A DNA stretch of 64,000 nt. Source: Gerris lacustris. Taxonomy: Eukaryota > Arthropoda > Insecta > Hemiptera > Gerridae. Positions within the stretch are counted from its first letter, which is position 1. Every line of letters starts with the position of its first letter. Made by a program: the position numbers and the translations under genes. The notes beneath the pieces were generated by a model that saw only the letters and a program-made list of their open reading frames with translations, searched no databases and had not been told where the DNA came from. Location of the stretch: the NCBI GenBank assembly GCA_951217055.1, contig OX578276.1, positions 28,667,505 through 28,731,504 of the forward strand, written 5' to 3'. Positions 37,601 through 47,362 of the stretch are shown here, one piece after another.

Positions 37601-40033
37601 GTCAGTTTTGATGATCTTGAATCTTCAATTAAAATCTTGGGCCTTCATTGGGACTCAGTTAAAGATGATTTTTCGTACAATGTGGTCATTCCAGATCTTG
37701 TGTTAACTAAACGGGCCATATTATCAGCAATAGGAAGATTATATGATCCGTTAGGATACCTTGGGCCAGTTACCTTCCTAGCGAAAACTGTTCTTCAAGA
37801 GACCTGGAAGTCAGACTTAGGGTGGGATGATGAGGTACCCCCTAATCTACAGAAAATTTGGAAAGACTTTCTAGATGATCTACCAAACTTGACCAACATA
37901 AAGATACCACGATATATCGAGCGAGATCAAACGTCTCATTGCTCTGTCTTCGGTTTTGCGGACGCCTCATCTAAAGGTTGCTGTGCTGCTCTATACCTTC
38001 GCGTCCAATCCTCCAATTCCTCTAAACTTTACTTACTCAGGTCGAAGACAAAACTTGCACCAATCAAAACACTCACTATACCTCGTCTTGAGCTTATAGC
38101 AGCCCTGTTGCTTGCTCAGCTTTACTCTTCATCGAAGGACTACCTAGAGTACTTTAACATTGAAAGTGTCAACTTATTCACTGACGCAGCGATAGTACTT
38201 GGATGGCTCAAAACTCCGTCGTATCAACTTAAGACCTTTATCGCAAACAGGGTCGTAAAGATTCTGGACATCACGGAGATCATCTGGTGGCGTCATATAC
38301 CTACTGGAGACAACCCAGCCGACTGCGGATCCAGAGGTCTATTACCCTCTCAACTTATTCATCAACCACTATGGTGGCACGGTCCATCGTGGATCCATCG
38401 TCCAGTTGATGAATGGCCTTCCACTAATAACACTGTTCCACCAGATGAACTGCCAGAACTTAAATCTACTGCTTCCTCTCTCGTCTCTACAGATATGTCT
38501 TCAGGGACTTACAGTGACTTAGTATCTATCACGGAGAAATTCAGTTCTTACACTAAGTTAATACGCGTTGTCGCATATATTCTGAGGTTTACCTATAACA
38601 CAAGTATCAGCAGAGAGCGAAGGAGGACTGGAGCGATAACATCTGAGGAGTTTAGTAATGCTAATTTAACTATCATCCGTGGCCTACAAAATCATTACTA
38701 TCCAGAGGCCTTTACTAAAAACCGTAAATGGTCAGCACTACTAAGCTCGCTGAGAACATTCATTGATGATCAGGGTCTCCTCAGGGTGGGCGGAAGGATT
38801 CGTAAATCAGGGCTCCCATTCGAACAGAAACACCCTCTCTTACTTCCTCGACGCTCCCATTTCACCAACATCTTAATTGATTTTTATCATAAGAGCAATC
38901 TCCATGTTGGGCCTTCTGCAGTACAAGCCATCATAAACCATAACTATTGGATACCTTCGTCCAAGAATCTCATCAAACAAAGGAAACGGTTGTGTATAAC
39001 TTGTACTCGTTTTTCTAAACGACATTTTACTCCTCATATGGGAGAACTGCCTGCGATCAGATTCACTGAAGTAAGGCCATTTTATGTCACAGGAGTGGAC
39101 TTCGCTGGGCCCTTTCTAGTAAAAGAAACTACACGGAGGAACTCACCCACTTCTAAGGCCTATCTGAGTCTATTTGTATGTCTGTCCACAAAAGCTCTCT
39201 ACCTTGAGCTGGTCAACGCCTTAACAACAGAGGCATTCATTGACGCTTTAGAAATCTTCATTTCACGACGTGGATCACCATCTTTAATAATTTCGGATCG
39301 AGGAACCAACTTCGTCGGGGCCTCTAACTACTTAAAGGAGATAGAGGTTTGGATCAATCAAGACCAAACTAAGTCAGACCTCTTGACTTTCGGAGCTAAT
39401 TGCGGCATTAAATGGAAGTTCCAACCACCATCAAGTCCACATTTTGGTGGTTTATATGAAGCAGGCGTCAAAAGCGTCAAATCTCTACTTGTAAAAACAT
39501 TAGGAGCTCAACCTTACCAGGTATCGCAGCTACGGACAATCTTTGCCAAAATTGAGGCGGTGCTCAACTCGAGACCCCTTTATCCTACATCATCTGATCC
39601 TACCGATCTTCAGCCGTTAACCCCAGCACACTTTCTCATTGGTGGACCACTTACTCCACTCATTGAAGAAGATCTCAGCCACATTCCATCTAATCGTTTG
39701 TCGCACTGGCAGCAACTTCGAGAACGCGTCCAGACATTTTGGAAGAGATGGCGTTCCGATTATTTACTTACCCTCCAACGAAGGAATAAGTGGATCAAAG
39801 ATGGAGAATCAATAAATGTCGGCGAAATGGTACTTGTTTCTGATACCAACCATATGCCATACTCCTGGCCGTTAGCAAGAATTGTTGACATTCATCCTGG
39901 CGATGATGGAGTCGTTAGGGTTGTAACTTTGAGAACTGCTACTGGAACTTATAAACGACCAGTAGTTAAGCTCATACCACTCCGTCATATTACCAACAAT
40001 ACTTCTGCATCCACTTCAACGAACTTAGACTAG
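34601..40033 (+). CDS. gag-pol: BEL/Pao Gag-Pol polyprotein, 1810 aa, intact
   Basis: One frame encodes the capsid and all enzymes of the element. Residues 1-145 are the Gag N-terminus with an Ala-rich run (about 119-130). Residues 146-320 match the DUF1759 Gag region (PPFDGEKFTDWPTYRD). Zinc-knuckle cysteines and histidines lie at about 396-460. The aspartic protease (DUF1758) has DSGS at 537-540. In the reverse transcriptase, Asp870 and YIDD (946-949) form the active site. The Pao-type RNase H has Asp1121, Glu1164, Asp1195 and Asp1241. The integrase has an HHCC finger (His1430, His1435, Cys1465, Cys1468) and catalytic Asp1500, Asp1566 and Glu1620. The C-terminal DUF5641-like domain spans about 1725-1795. 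All catalytic residues are present. The ATG at 34601 is in good context (caatATGg). No frameshift separates gag from pol. Confidence 0.97.
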   Translation: MADEFTKQFAIKTQKLDSCAASVKRVYNYAKGMNIQLPENITIFKGMLKQLDDFYSSFMSTSDELSKYCILNDKPELYPTADHKKNMDNVFIQYSFAAGKGESLSNTSQPDLSEALKQAAVAAATAATTAMHESTAHSSKKIRFPKIQLPPFDGEKFTDWPTYRDTYESLVHDEDYSNIEKFHCLIRSLSGTASRLIKHIQVSDDNYEQAWSLLKKHYNNKRKLASSYIHGLLDFSPSLQKKSQTDILKEFLLNVSENVSAFNNIIINNRADYILFELAVRNLDHKTREAFEWQNAKVDFPTFDSLKEFVESRYLALTMMDSSKDDRTLSFKPGSKSSPALPSPNKLQPKSGRPSTSTVLITNQNHKSVRKPNQPPYTNVSKTFNPEDSQLKSTSCFFCNKGFHILRNCDKFLSLSPSERLNRLRDWNGCKNCLHPYHKTSLCKSKYRCAECEGLHNTKLHISKSSIIKPNLSRSNNGSTNVTKDTPTQPNVDPNSPTLTGTTMTAVDHSSEALLGTIEALIQDGDGIFKPIRMVVDSGSQFSLITQECVNRLHLKPREYRRSIRGVGSYPAFQTLGKTSCVIRSRSSSLPEFHPEAVVVPNITHLLPQTQLPRNIRLKYTAYDLADPNFWEPGPIDFLVGADMFCDIISGVPISIDKDEPRLLRTVFGHVIIGQLPLKPYSPICGITLAALSADDKIETIMNRFWEVEEINIPVSSLSPEEKFCEDHFTLTHSRLPSGRYSVSYAFKPGSPPPCFPSSKQQALSRLYSLETKLRKNPATRKDYNDFMEQYLQLGHMKSSTEPGAYYIPHHPVYKLDVDGNPKIRVVFDASSKTSAGSLNSHLLPGPKLQNDISAILLRFRRHRIVFSCDVVKMFRNILINKEDQKYQHILWRSDPQLPVQEFTLLTVTYGTTPAPYQSQRTLKQLVLDEGPNFPLAVEVLTNDVYIDDVVTGADTIEEAILLKNQIVGIFAAALFTLSKWTSNCPLLLSDVSDETTSSPVSFDDLESSIKILGLHWDSVKDDFSYNVVIPDLVLTKRAILSAIGRLYDPLGYLGPVTFLAKTVLQETWKSDLGWDDEVPPNLQKIWKDFLDDLPNLTNIKIPRYIERDQTSHCSVFGFADASSKGCCAALYLRVQSSNSSKLYLLRSKTKLAPIKTLTIPRLELIAALLLAQLYSSSKDYLEYFNIESVNLFTDAAIVLGWLKTPSYQLKTFIANRVVKILDITEIIWWRHIPTGDNPADCGSRGLLPSQLIHQPLWWHGPSWIHRPVDEWPSTNNTVPPDELPELKSTASSLVSTDMSSGTYSDLVSITEKFSSYTKLIRVVAYILRFTYNTSISRERRRTGAITSEEFSNANLTIIRGLQNHYYPEAFTKNRKWSALLSSLRTFIDDQGLLRVGGRIRKSGLPFEQKHPLLLPRRSHFTNILIDFYHKSNLHVGPSAVQAIINHNYWIPSSKNLIKQRKRLCITCTRFSKRHFTPHMGELPAIRFTEVRPFYVTGVDFAGPFLVKETTRRNSPTSKAYLSLFVCLSTKALYLELVNALTTEAFIDALEIFISRRGSPSLIISDRGTNFVGASNYLKEIEVWINQDQTKSDLLTFGANCGIKWKFQPPSSPHFGGLYEAGVKSVKSLLVKTLGAQPYQVSQLRTIFAKIEAVLNSRPLYPTSSDPTDLQPLTPAHFLIGGPLTPLIEEDLSHIPSNRLSHWQQLRERVQTFWKRWRSDYLLTLQRRNKWIKDGESINVGEMVLVSDTNHMPYSWPLARIVDIHPGDDGVVRVVTLRTATGTYKRPVVKLIPLRHITNNTSASTSTNLD

Positions 40034-40052
40034 GAATGCCTATGTAAAATTT

Positions 40053-40063
40053 GGTGGGCGGTA
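40053..40063 (+). other. Polypurine tract of the BEL element
   Basis: 'ggtgggcggta' directly precedes the 3' LTR (starts 40064). It is the expected RNase H-resistant primer for plus-strand synthesis, and a G-rich tract ending in GGTA fits BEL elements. Confidence 0.75.
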
Positions 40064-41092
40064 TGTTCATGCCATTAACAGTTTTTTATTTAGTTTTTAA
40101 AAGTTTATCTTTTTCTTTTTATAAATTTCACATAGTCTTTTTAATTTAATTTACGTTTTTCTATCTCATAGTTTTAGAGTTTTTATCAGTTGTTTTTATA
40201 AACAGTTTCATTTAATTCGATGTTTGAGAGTTAAGAGTACGCTTACGATGTTAAGGTTCAGAGTTTATGTTTACCTAGTTCCCTATCCCCGCTCTCGCCC
40301 ACTCGTGTGCGTAACCGCTAGTGTTGCGGAGTAGTGCCTATAGTGACCTCAGCCAAGCCTCGCTTCTCCCGGCCGAGGTTCGAATACCGGACAATGTCCG
40401 TTAAACCATACATGGTCAATCACCACCTATTATCATTTCTATGACGTTCTTCACCACCATCACCATCACATAATCACACATTTACATTATTACCATTATC
40501 ACCATATCATCATCATCATCATAGCTCATTCATAACGCCCGTGTTTGGTCTTTGGAAGCTTGCCCATCGCGACCTCCAATTCATCACCCTTCTTCAGGCT
40601 AACCGACTCGCTCGAACTTTCAGATCAGCTAATTTGGTATAACAACCTGCCAAACTCAGGTACCACCTACTCTATTTTTCTTTCAATCACCTTATCCATC
40701 TCTAAATTCAACTCACGTCGCGTTTTCGCGTACCGTCGGTTTATCATTATCCTTCATACCACCTTAAACCTTAACTCTCTTATAATAAATATTATAAAAA
40801 ATTATATTTTAATTATTATTATTTTTTTATCCATGTTTACTTTATGTTTAAGAAACATAATATTTATTATTTTATTTCATGAAACAGTGTAAACTTATAT
40901 TTTATGAACAATACACTTCTAATTCTTATGTATCTTTTTTTCCTTCACTTTATTTTCCCAAATTATGACAGTCCACTATATTATCACACTATTTATAACT
41001 TTTGAACTAGCACTTTTTCAAGAAGTTAATTATATTTGAACTTCGTTAAGGGAAGTAAGGATCTGCAAAGGCGCAGTCTCCTTCTCTTAACA
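40064..41092 (+). repeat. 3' long terminal repeat (1029 bp)
   Basis: Identical to the 5' LTR except for C at 40167 against T at 32169. The stop codon of gag-pol ends 30 bp upstream, so no second gene fits between. Confidence 0.97.
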
Positions 41093-41097
41093 GCTAA
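41093..41097 (+). repeat. Right target-site duplication of the BEL element
   Basis: 'gctaa', matching 32061-32065. Confidence 0.92.
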
Positions 41098-41756
41098 GCT
41101 AGATTATAAAGCCATATTTCTAAACTTTTTGAGCCCATGTGATCTTAAAGACTTAAAAGAAAAATTAGGAACAATTTGGACTCCTGAGTAAAAAAAATAG
41201 TGGATTTTAAAAAATATTTGTCTATCGGCAGTCTTCACTGCCTGAAGCTTCCTCAAAATCTATGAAAAAATTATTTCACAAAAAAGGTTTACGATAATTG
41301 ACGAATTAGAAAGATTTTTTTGACTTTATCCGACCCGAATATCAGATGTTCTCTTTTTAAGTTAAAGGGACAACAGAAAGGGGCAGTAAATTATATGAAC
41401 ATCAACAGCTTCTTCACGGTCGTGTAGACCAGAACAAGACTTCTTATGACATCTAAAGACCAACTACCTCTCAAACATATGGTTTTATCACTTATTGCTT
41501 TGGCAAAACAAAATTGGACAAAAAGGAACACTCATTTTAAACATGCGTCAAGAACACATAAAAGATTTTTAAAAAAACTATTATGAAGAAGTATGAAAGA
41601 ACAAAACAAGAAGTAATTAAGTTGTAATTCGATTTTAAGAAGAGTGCCTTAAAACTCTAGGATAAACGATTACTCAGTTCAAAAACTTAAAAACCAGGTG
41701 CAGGTTATTTTACAAACTTAATGTCAGAATGTATATGCTTACAGACATTAAACATG
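41098..41756. other. AT-rich non-coding DNA
   Basis: Continuation of the pre-insertion locus. No gene or repeat recognised. Confidence 0.4.
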
Positions 41757-42055
41757 TCACTAACAATTTTTAATCAAAATCGTCGGAACCGTTTACGAGA
41801 AATAATTGTTTTTACAGGAAAATGCCCTTAAATTTTGAGCTCCAATTTATTTTTCGATTTCGCCTCGGGGTATGATGTTTCTTAACATTAACTAATATAA
41901 TGTATGCAAAAGTTCTTCAAAAATCTGCACAGACGACAGACAGTCATTTTTTAAAAACAATTTTTTTGGACTCAAGGGACCTCAAAATGAGTAAATCCAT
42001 CAAAATCTCGAAATCGAATTTTCTCACAATACTATCTCTTTATATAACAAGTAAA
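41757..42055 (+). repeat. Family C repeat, 3' two thirds
   Basis: Contains 'tttttaatcaaaatcgtcgg', 'gcccttaaattttgagct', 'ttttcgatttcgcctcgggg', a GACAGACAG block, 'ttttttggactcaaggg' and 'cacaatactatctcttta' in family order. The segment normally holding 'atcggcccattagttt' is replaced or lost. Confidence 0.75.
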
Positions 42056-42751
42056 AATTGCTGGATGATAAATAGAAGTAAACAGATAACGAATAATAAT
42101 ATTAGTTGTAACTTACAGTATGCTCTCAAATAAACATTCAAATTCAGCGAACTTACCTGAAACAAAAAATAAATATAAATAAATACACTTACAAATATGA
42201 TTTGTAAGAAATAGTAACTCAAATTACTAAAGGGTGCTAAGATAAAGTTTCTTATTGCAACCCGAAACCTGTTTCCCTCCGCAAATTCAAATAAATTATC
42301 TTTATACAAATAATTAAAAATATATAATTAAATATGAATGTAATTGGTTTATTTTTTTTAGTAATTGGTAAATTATATTAAAATATAATTGAGTTTCAGA
42401 GGAGAGTGCTTGTAACTCTCTTTATTTACCCTTAAGGAAAAATGATAAAATGATCCTATACAAAAATAATTTAGATCTATTTTAAGAACCGAATAATTTA
42501 AGAGTTAAACTTAAAATCAAAGTGATAAGACAATAATATTATCATTTGACTTCGTTACTTTTTTCTTAGTTAAACAAATGTTAAGTATGAAACCAGATTT
42601 AATCTCACGCACTAAACTCCGTTTAGCGAAAACTGAACTTAATGTAAAATCGTTACCTTAACTTCCTGACCACCAATAGTGGTTATTTTAACACATATAA
42701 CCGATATGGCATCAGTAAAAAAAAATATATCGACCTGATACGACGGCTGAT
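42056..42751. other. AT-rich non-coding DNA
   Basis: No gene. The minus-strand frame at 42040-42309 is low-complexity hydrophobic translation of AT-rich DNA. Confidence 0.4.
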
Positions 42752-43557
42752 TTTTTTTTTAACCTACGCCAGCTTGGGGCAATTCAGCCATTTTAGCTCT
42801 AGCAGTCCAGTACAAGAAGGATAAGTGTTTTTCGGAGATATATTTTTCTTCTTGTCGTATATTTAGATTATCTCAAGCATCGCTGAGAGAGACGCATTCC
42901 AGTAGATGCTCGAACATCATGACTGGTGTTCTTTCGTTGCAGAGAGGACACAGTGGATCATCAACTATTCCAATTTTATTTAAATGGTTCTGGAGATAGG
43001 CATGTCCAGTTTTAACTCTGAAGCAACTCCAATTTTCCATGGAAGATCTGATGGGATTCTTCCATTTGGTTTGGTTATGCATTCATACGTTTTGTTCTTT
43101 TAAGTTATTTCTGTAGACCTGGTCCTACTGGGTCTGGGTTTTTTTGTTTTATTATTTCTTTTGCCATGTTTATAGTGAGTTTGACCTTGGGTATAGGGGT
43201 ATGTGAGATGCATCTTTAGCCAGGTCATCGGCCCCTTCGTTTCCATAAATGCCGCAGTGACTGGGTACCCATTGAAATACTAGGTCAAAACACTGAGGTT
43301 CATGGAACTTGCAAGTACGTAATTGTTGCAGCTACGCCAATTCCTAGATCCTAAGTACTATAATGTTTATAGTGAGTTTGACCTTGGATTGGGGTATGTG
43401 AGATGCATCTTTAGCCAGGTCATCGGCCCCTTTGTTTCCATAAATGCCGCAGTGACTGGGTACCCATTGAAATACTAGGTCAAAACACTGAGGTCCATGG
43501 AACTTGCAAGTACGTAATTGTTGCAGCTACGCCAATTCCTAGATCCTAAGTACTATA
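42752..43557 (-). pseudogene. Decayed LINE 3' end with RNase H (Jockey/I/R1-like)
   Basis: On the minus strand, 43165-43557 encodes an RNase H C-terminal motif (FQWVPSHCGIYGNEGAD, then DDLAKDAS). Further on, 42873-43082 encodes a C-terminal region with RVKTGHAY and a CPLCNERTP...FEHLLEC zinc-finger-like pattern. These are features of Jockey/I/R1-group LINE polyproteins. The 3' end reaches a 10-base poly-A (T run at 42752-42761 on the plus strand). Stops and frameshifts separate the parts, and everything upstream of RNase H is missing. The RNase H segment is duplicated in tandem. Confidence 0.85.
43166..43557 (-). repeat. Tandem duplication inside the LINE RNase H region
   Basis: 43166-43362 (197 bp) and 43363-43557 (195 bp) are almost identical; the main difference is 'gtata' against 'att' near 43191/43388. 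The low divergence shows that the duplication happened long after the LINE had lost function. Confidence 0.95.
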
Positions 43558-44700
43558 TATTATTTTATGCTATTTTTTATAGCACCGTTATGCAAAATGT
43601 AAATGCACCATTAATAACTAAGCGATTTATATGTAAATTTCCAACATAAACAAGCATCTAGCCACAGTTTACGACCCTATTACTGTCTGGCAAGAGAATT
43701 AAACATCGGTAGATTATTATTAAATCGGAGGATGTAAAAACCGGACATCATCTGATATTTAATGACATCAGTACACATAAAATTGCTTCCTTCAAAGCTT
43801 AAAGATGAACGACCTTTCTTCAAACAGGAATTTCAACCAGATCCTAATATGAACATGAAAAACACATATTGAATTGACCATGTAATCTCTCCAAGTAATA
43901 ATCAATTTATTCTTTTTAAAACAACATCATAAAACGCTAAGTAATATTTAAAATATTTAATAATATATACTTTCGAGATAAAATCTACAAATGCATCTTA
44001 CTTATTTGTCAGGGCGTAATATTAGTATTGTTTTTAAGAATATATTTTTTATTTTTTTTATTACCTTATTTATTTACTATCCTTTTTAATTTATAGTATA
44101 TAAATACTGTATCGTTTATATAATCGAGAAGTGCCCCGTTGGCGACGACTAACCTCAGAATGATTTGTTATTGCTAAGCTCAACCACATTTATTCCAATA
44201 AAAACAAATGTTTGTTTTGATTTGTTGGTCTTCAAATAGATATAATAACTTATCTAAATAGATATCTAAATTACGTTACTTAATTTTAATTTCTTTTCTC
44301 TAATTAATTAAGCCCGTTGTGACGGGCTTAACGTAAAAGTATAATTTAGAAAAAGAACGCATTTTGATGGCTCAAAAATGACTGTTTACGACCCATAAAA
44401 TAGTTTTAAAAAATGACTGTATTTCGTCTGTGCGCAGAAGCGTTAAGCCAAAACTACTAAACAGATTTCAATTAATATTTAATTTAAATTTAAGGGCACA
44501 GACATTTAAAACGACTATGAAATACCGTGAAAATGTTAGATGCAGTTCTATATAACCATATAATTCACTTTACAAAGACATAAAAATTATTTCTGTTAAA
44601 TGCAGCATGTACAAAAAAATGTTGCTATTTTCTATACAACTCATAACAAAAGCTTAGCTGCTTAATCAATTTTAGATATACTCAATTTGAATTTAACTAA
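43558..44700. other. AT-rich non-coding DNA with one perfect hairpin
   Basis: A perfect 10-bp stem (TTAAGCCCGT / ACGGGCTTAA) with loop TGTG lies at 44308-44331. No gene or larger element is seen around it. Confidence 0.45.
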
Positions 44701-45074
44701 ACTAGGCATCGCGTGGCTCTATCATTGAAGCGAGCGTATTGCAATGAAATACTGAATATTGAAATTTATTAATCATGATGAATGTCATAGTTGAAGATAA
44801 GTGGAAGAGGGTAGTGTAGGGAAGAGTGGGGGTACTCGGTATAAAGCTTTACTTCCTAAACAAACCTATACACTATACGACTATAACAATCTTCACCACC
44901 CGCGGTAGCTTTTAAACAATTATTATAAATGTATCTCGTCACTACGCAAAGAATTTTGCTTGTATCAAGTTGAAATTTTGCATACCTGTTTCAATTGTGC
45001 ATTAGATGGTGTATATGAAGTTTTATTAAAATCGTTTCGTTAGAACGTAAGATAAGCTCGCTATGCTCGCATTA
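44701..45074 (+). mobile_element. HINE-1 copy 2, internally deleted
   Basis: Begins 'actaggcatcgcgtggc' with the subterminal ATTGAAGCGAGCGTA at 44724-44738, and ends with the decayed partner 'gctcgctatgctcgcatt' near 45055-45072. It keeps the 'gtttcaattgtgcattagat' and 'atcgtttcgttagaacgta' blocks. It lacks the 'tttacgcgagcgttgcgcg' block and the (GACA)n run found in copies 1 and 3. Confidence 0.72.
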
Positions 45075-45120
45075 ACTACGTTTTTAAATTTTCTGTTGAA
45101 TCATATGTAATGTTGATATT

Positions 45121-45645
45121 ACTAGGCATCGCGTGGCTCTATCATTGAAGCGAGCGTATAGTAAAAAATATGTATTGAATATTGAAAAAATAGATAATCA
45201 TGAATCATGATGAGTTGATAGATAATGGGTCTGGTAGTAGTGCAGCGGCTAGTAGTAAGGGAACCACCCCGCATTCTTGCTATTCCTCTAACCGTACACA
45301 TCTCCATTTCAATATTTATAATTTGTATCTCTTTGCTACAAACAAACTACTGCATGTATCAAATTGAAATTTTGCATGCCTGTTTCAATTTTAATTTTTG
45401 AACCTCTCGTTTACGCGAGCGTTGCGCGCGAACTCTTGGACGGATCACGCTGTCCAACGAACTTAGCCTGAGTATTAGTAAGAGGATCATGTATACCAAA
45501 TTTCAACTAAATCGGTCAACTTTTACTCAAGTTATCGTCACACGCGTGAACGTTACTGACAGACAGAAAAACAGACAGACAGACAGACAGACAGACACGG
45601 AGCATATTTCGTTGAATGTAGGAAGCTCGCTACGCTCGCTTCAAT
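45121..45645 (+). mobile_element. HINE-1 copy 3
   Basis: Same 5' end as copy 2, 46 bp downstream of it in direct orientation. Subterminal inverted pair ATTGAAGCGAGCGTA (45144-45158) and TACGCTCGCTTCAAT (45631-45645) is exact. It has the 'tagtagtgcagcggctagta' block, the shared 'tttacgcgagcgttgcgcg' block and a (GACA)n run at about 45557-45596. Compared with copy 1 it lacks the middle 'cattagatggtgtatatg' region. Confidence 0.75.
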
Positions 45646-45769
45646 AATTGAGTTAGGCAGTTTCAGATGTCCTTGTAAAGTAAACTGGACTAATATCAAC
45701 CAAGAAATATCATAAATATCAACCATTTAAATCGATTTTAGACACAAATTTTAATTTATTTATTAATTT

Positions 45770-46000
45770 TGTGTACAGGTATAGTTAATATAGTTAATAA
45801 GAACACGTTTGCAAAATTTCATCGAGATCGGGATTGGCCCAGTAGTTTATGTACCACGCGTCTAACACAGGCAAAGGCTACAGACGACACAGATTTTTTT
45901 TCTTTTAAAAAAACACTTATTTAGGACTTAAAAACGGGAAAATTCATTAAAATATCAAAATCGATCGCCATCACAACAATTTTTTTCGAAATATACTTAC
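45770..46000 (+). repeat. Family C repeat, diverged 3' part
   Basis: Contains 'caaaatttcatcgagatcgg', 'cccagtagtttatgtacca', a decayed 'cagacgacacaga' and 'caaaatcgatcgccatcaca'. Order as in 24188-24650. Confidence 0.6.
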
Positions 46001-46507
46001 AGAGATTTGGTAGAAAGTAACACAACAATATTGTCACCACAATTTTTTTATTTAAACTCACATACGCGTCTCGACATATAATATCATCTTCAAGGGGCGT
46101 TTTAACTTAATTAGAGTCCATAACCCTTACCTTGTACCTTCCGTAATCCTTCTACCCATTCAGCCCTAGTCTAAACCCACGACCCTAGGGGGGGGGCCTT
46201 GTACTGCGAGATAACAGTTAAACTCAAAAAAAGAATGTTAGTATTTAATTTTCCCGGAAAATTAGAAATAAAAGGTAATTACCCAGAGTAAATCACTTCT
46301 CCTTTTTTCTGGCCTCCCATTTAATTTTTAAAACAAAATTGGTTTTGCAACCCTTGCGTATTTGCTTTAGCACTTTTCTCTTTACCTTTCTTCTTTGATA
46401 AAGAATATTATATAAATATAGCTATATACATATTTTTATTTTTTTCGTAATGGTAATTACTTTAATTAGTAAAAACAAAGTGAATTTTTAATTGCGTTTA
46501 AACTTCT
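46001..46507. other. AT-rich non-coding DNA
   Basis: A 9-base G run near 46189. No gene or element recognised. Confidence 0.4.
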
Positions 46508-46800
46508 ACTTCCAAGCTTACCGAAGGAAACAAAAGCATTGTAATCATTCTGAATAAAATCCTTTTTTTTGGTCCGAATTAAAAACATTCTAAACAGAAA
46601 TTCGTTACTGACATAAGGTTACATGATTGGTTGCGTGTCACTGTATGTCGGTCTGTCCTTCAATATTTTTGTGACCTAAAAATTACCTATCAGATGAGTA
46701 CTTTAAAAGTACTCATCTGATGTATAACAAATTTAGATGATTTGTCAAGTGTAACCCTCCAATATTAATTTTAACCGTCTGCACACATTTAATATTAAAT
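46508..46800 (-). repeat. Family A repeat, diverged, minus strand
   Basis: 'aagcttaccgaaggaaac' through 'gtcggtctgtccttcaat' follow family A order on the minus strand. It contains a 31-base near-perfect palindrome (46690-46720) where other copies have a single 'gtagtttttaag' phrase. Confidence 0.7.
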
Positions 46801-46920
46801 AAAATTAGGTCTTTACTTACTTTTATTCATTGCATATGCGCGTTTTTATAATTCCTCTTTATTCCGGCCTAGGGCGGTAAAAAAGAAGAATTTTTCACCT
46901 TTACGCACGATTAGCGAGTT

Positions 46921-47350
46921 TTGCTTCCGAGCTTACCGAAGGTAACGGAAGCTATGTGATCGTTCTTAAGAACGAAAATATTTTAGGTCTCCGATTTCAA
47001 AAATTCCCAGCCAGAAATCCGTTTCAGACATCAGGGAACATTTTTGGTTCCGTGTCTGTCTGTCTGTCTGTCGTTCAATTTTTGCGAACCACCATATCTT
47101 AAAAACTACACGTCCAATTTTAATGAAATTTGGATGGTAGGTCATAATTAGCCCATTGTTGGTCCCATATAAGTTTCAACCTTCTGCGCTTATTTGTTTG
47201 TCATCCACATGCTCACAAACATACATTTATTTACAGCCATATCTTTAAGAGTAATCATCTGATTTTTATGAAATTTTTTATGGTTTGTCGAAAGTAGCCT
47301 GCAGATAACACCTGCCTAATTTCAACCTTCTGCGCACTTTAAATCGTGCT
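46921..47350 (-). repeat. Family A element, 3' part, minus strand
   Basis: Terminal hairpin 'gcttccgagcttaccgaagg' followed by 'gtgatcgttcttaagaacg', 'gtttcagacatcagggaac', (GTCT)n and 'catatcttaaaaactacacg'. The matching 5' terminus in the same orientation is at 49784-49826, so a 2.9-kb interval is framed by family A ends. Confidence 0.85.
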
Positions 47351-47362
47351 AAATTAATATGT

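Larger units (their letters stand above)
32066..41092 (+). mobile_element. Complete, very young BEL/Pao LTR retrotransposon, 9027 bp
   Basis: Order: 5' LTR, primer-binding region, a 1.5-kb T-rich leader, one gag-pol frame, a purine-rich tract and 3' LTR. The LTRs are the same length (1029 bp), begin TGTT and end AACA, and differ at one position (T at 32169, C at 40167). With an exact 5-bp target duplication and an uninterrupted 1810-codon frame, this is an intact, recent and potentially autonomous insertion. The domain order protease-RT-RNase H-integrase and the sequences place it in BEL/Pao. There is no env-like frame: the stop codon lies 30 bp before the 3' LTR. Function in vivo is not shown by sequence. 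Confidence 0.97.

Noticed and set aside
40034..40063. env-like gene in the BEL element
   Set aside because: Only 30 bp separate the gag-pol stop from the 3' LTR.
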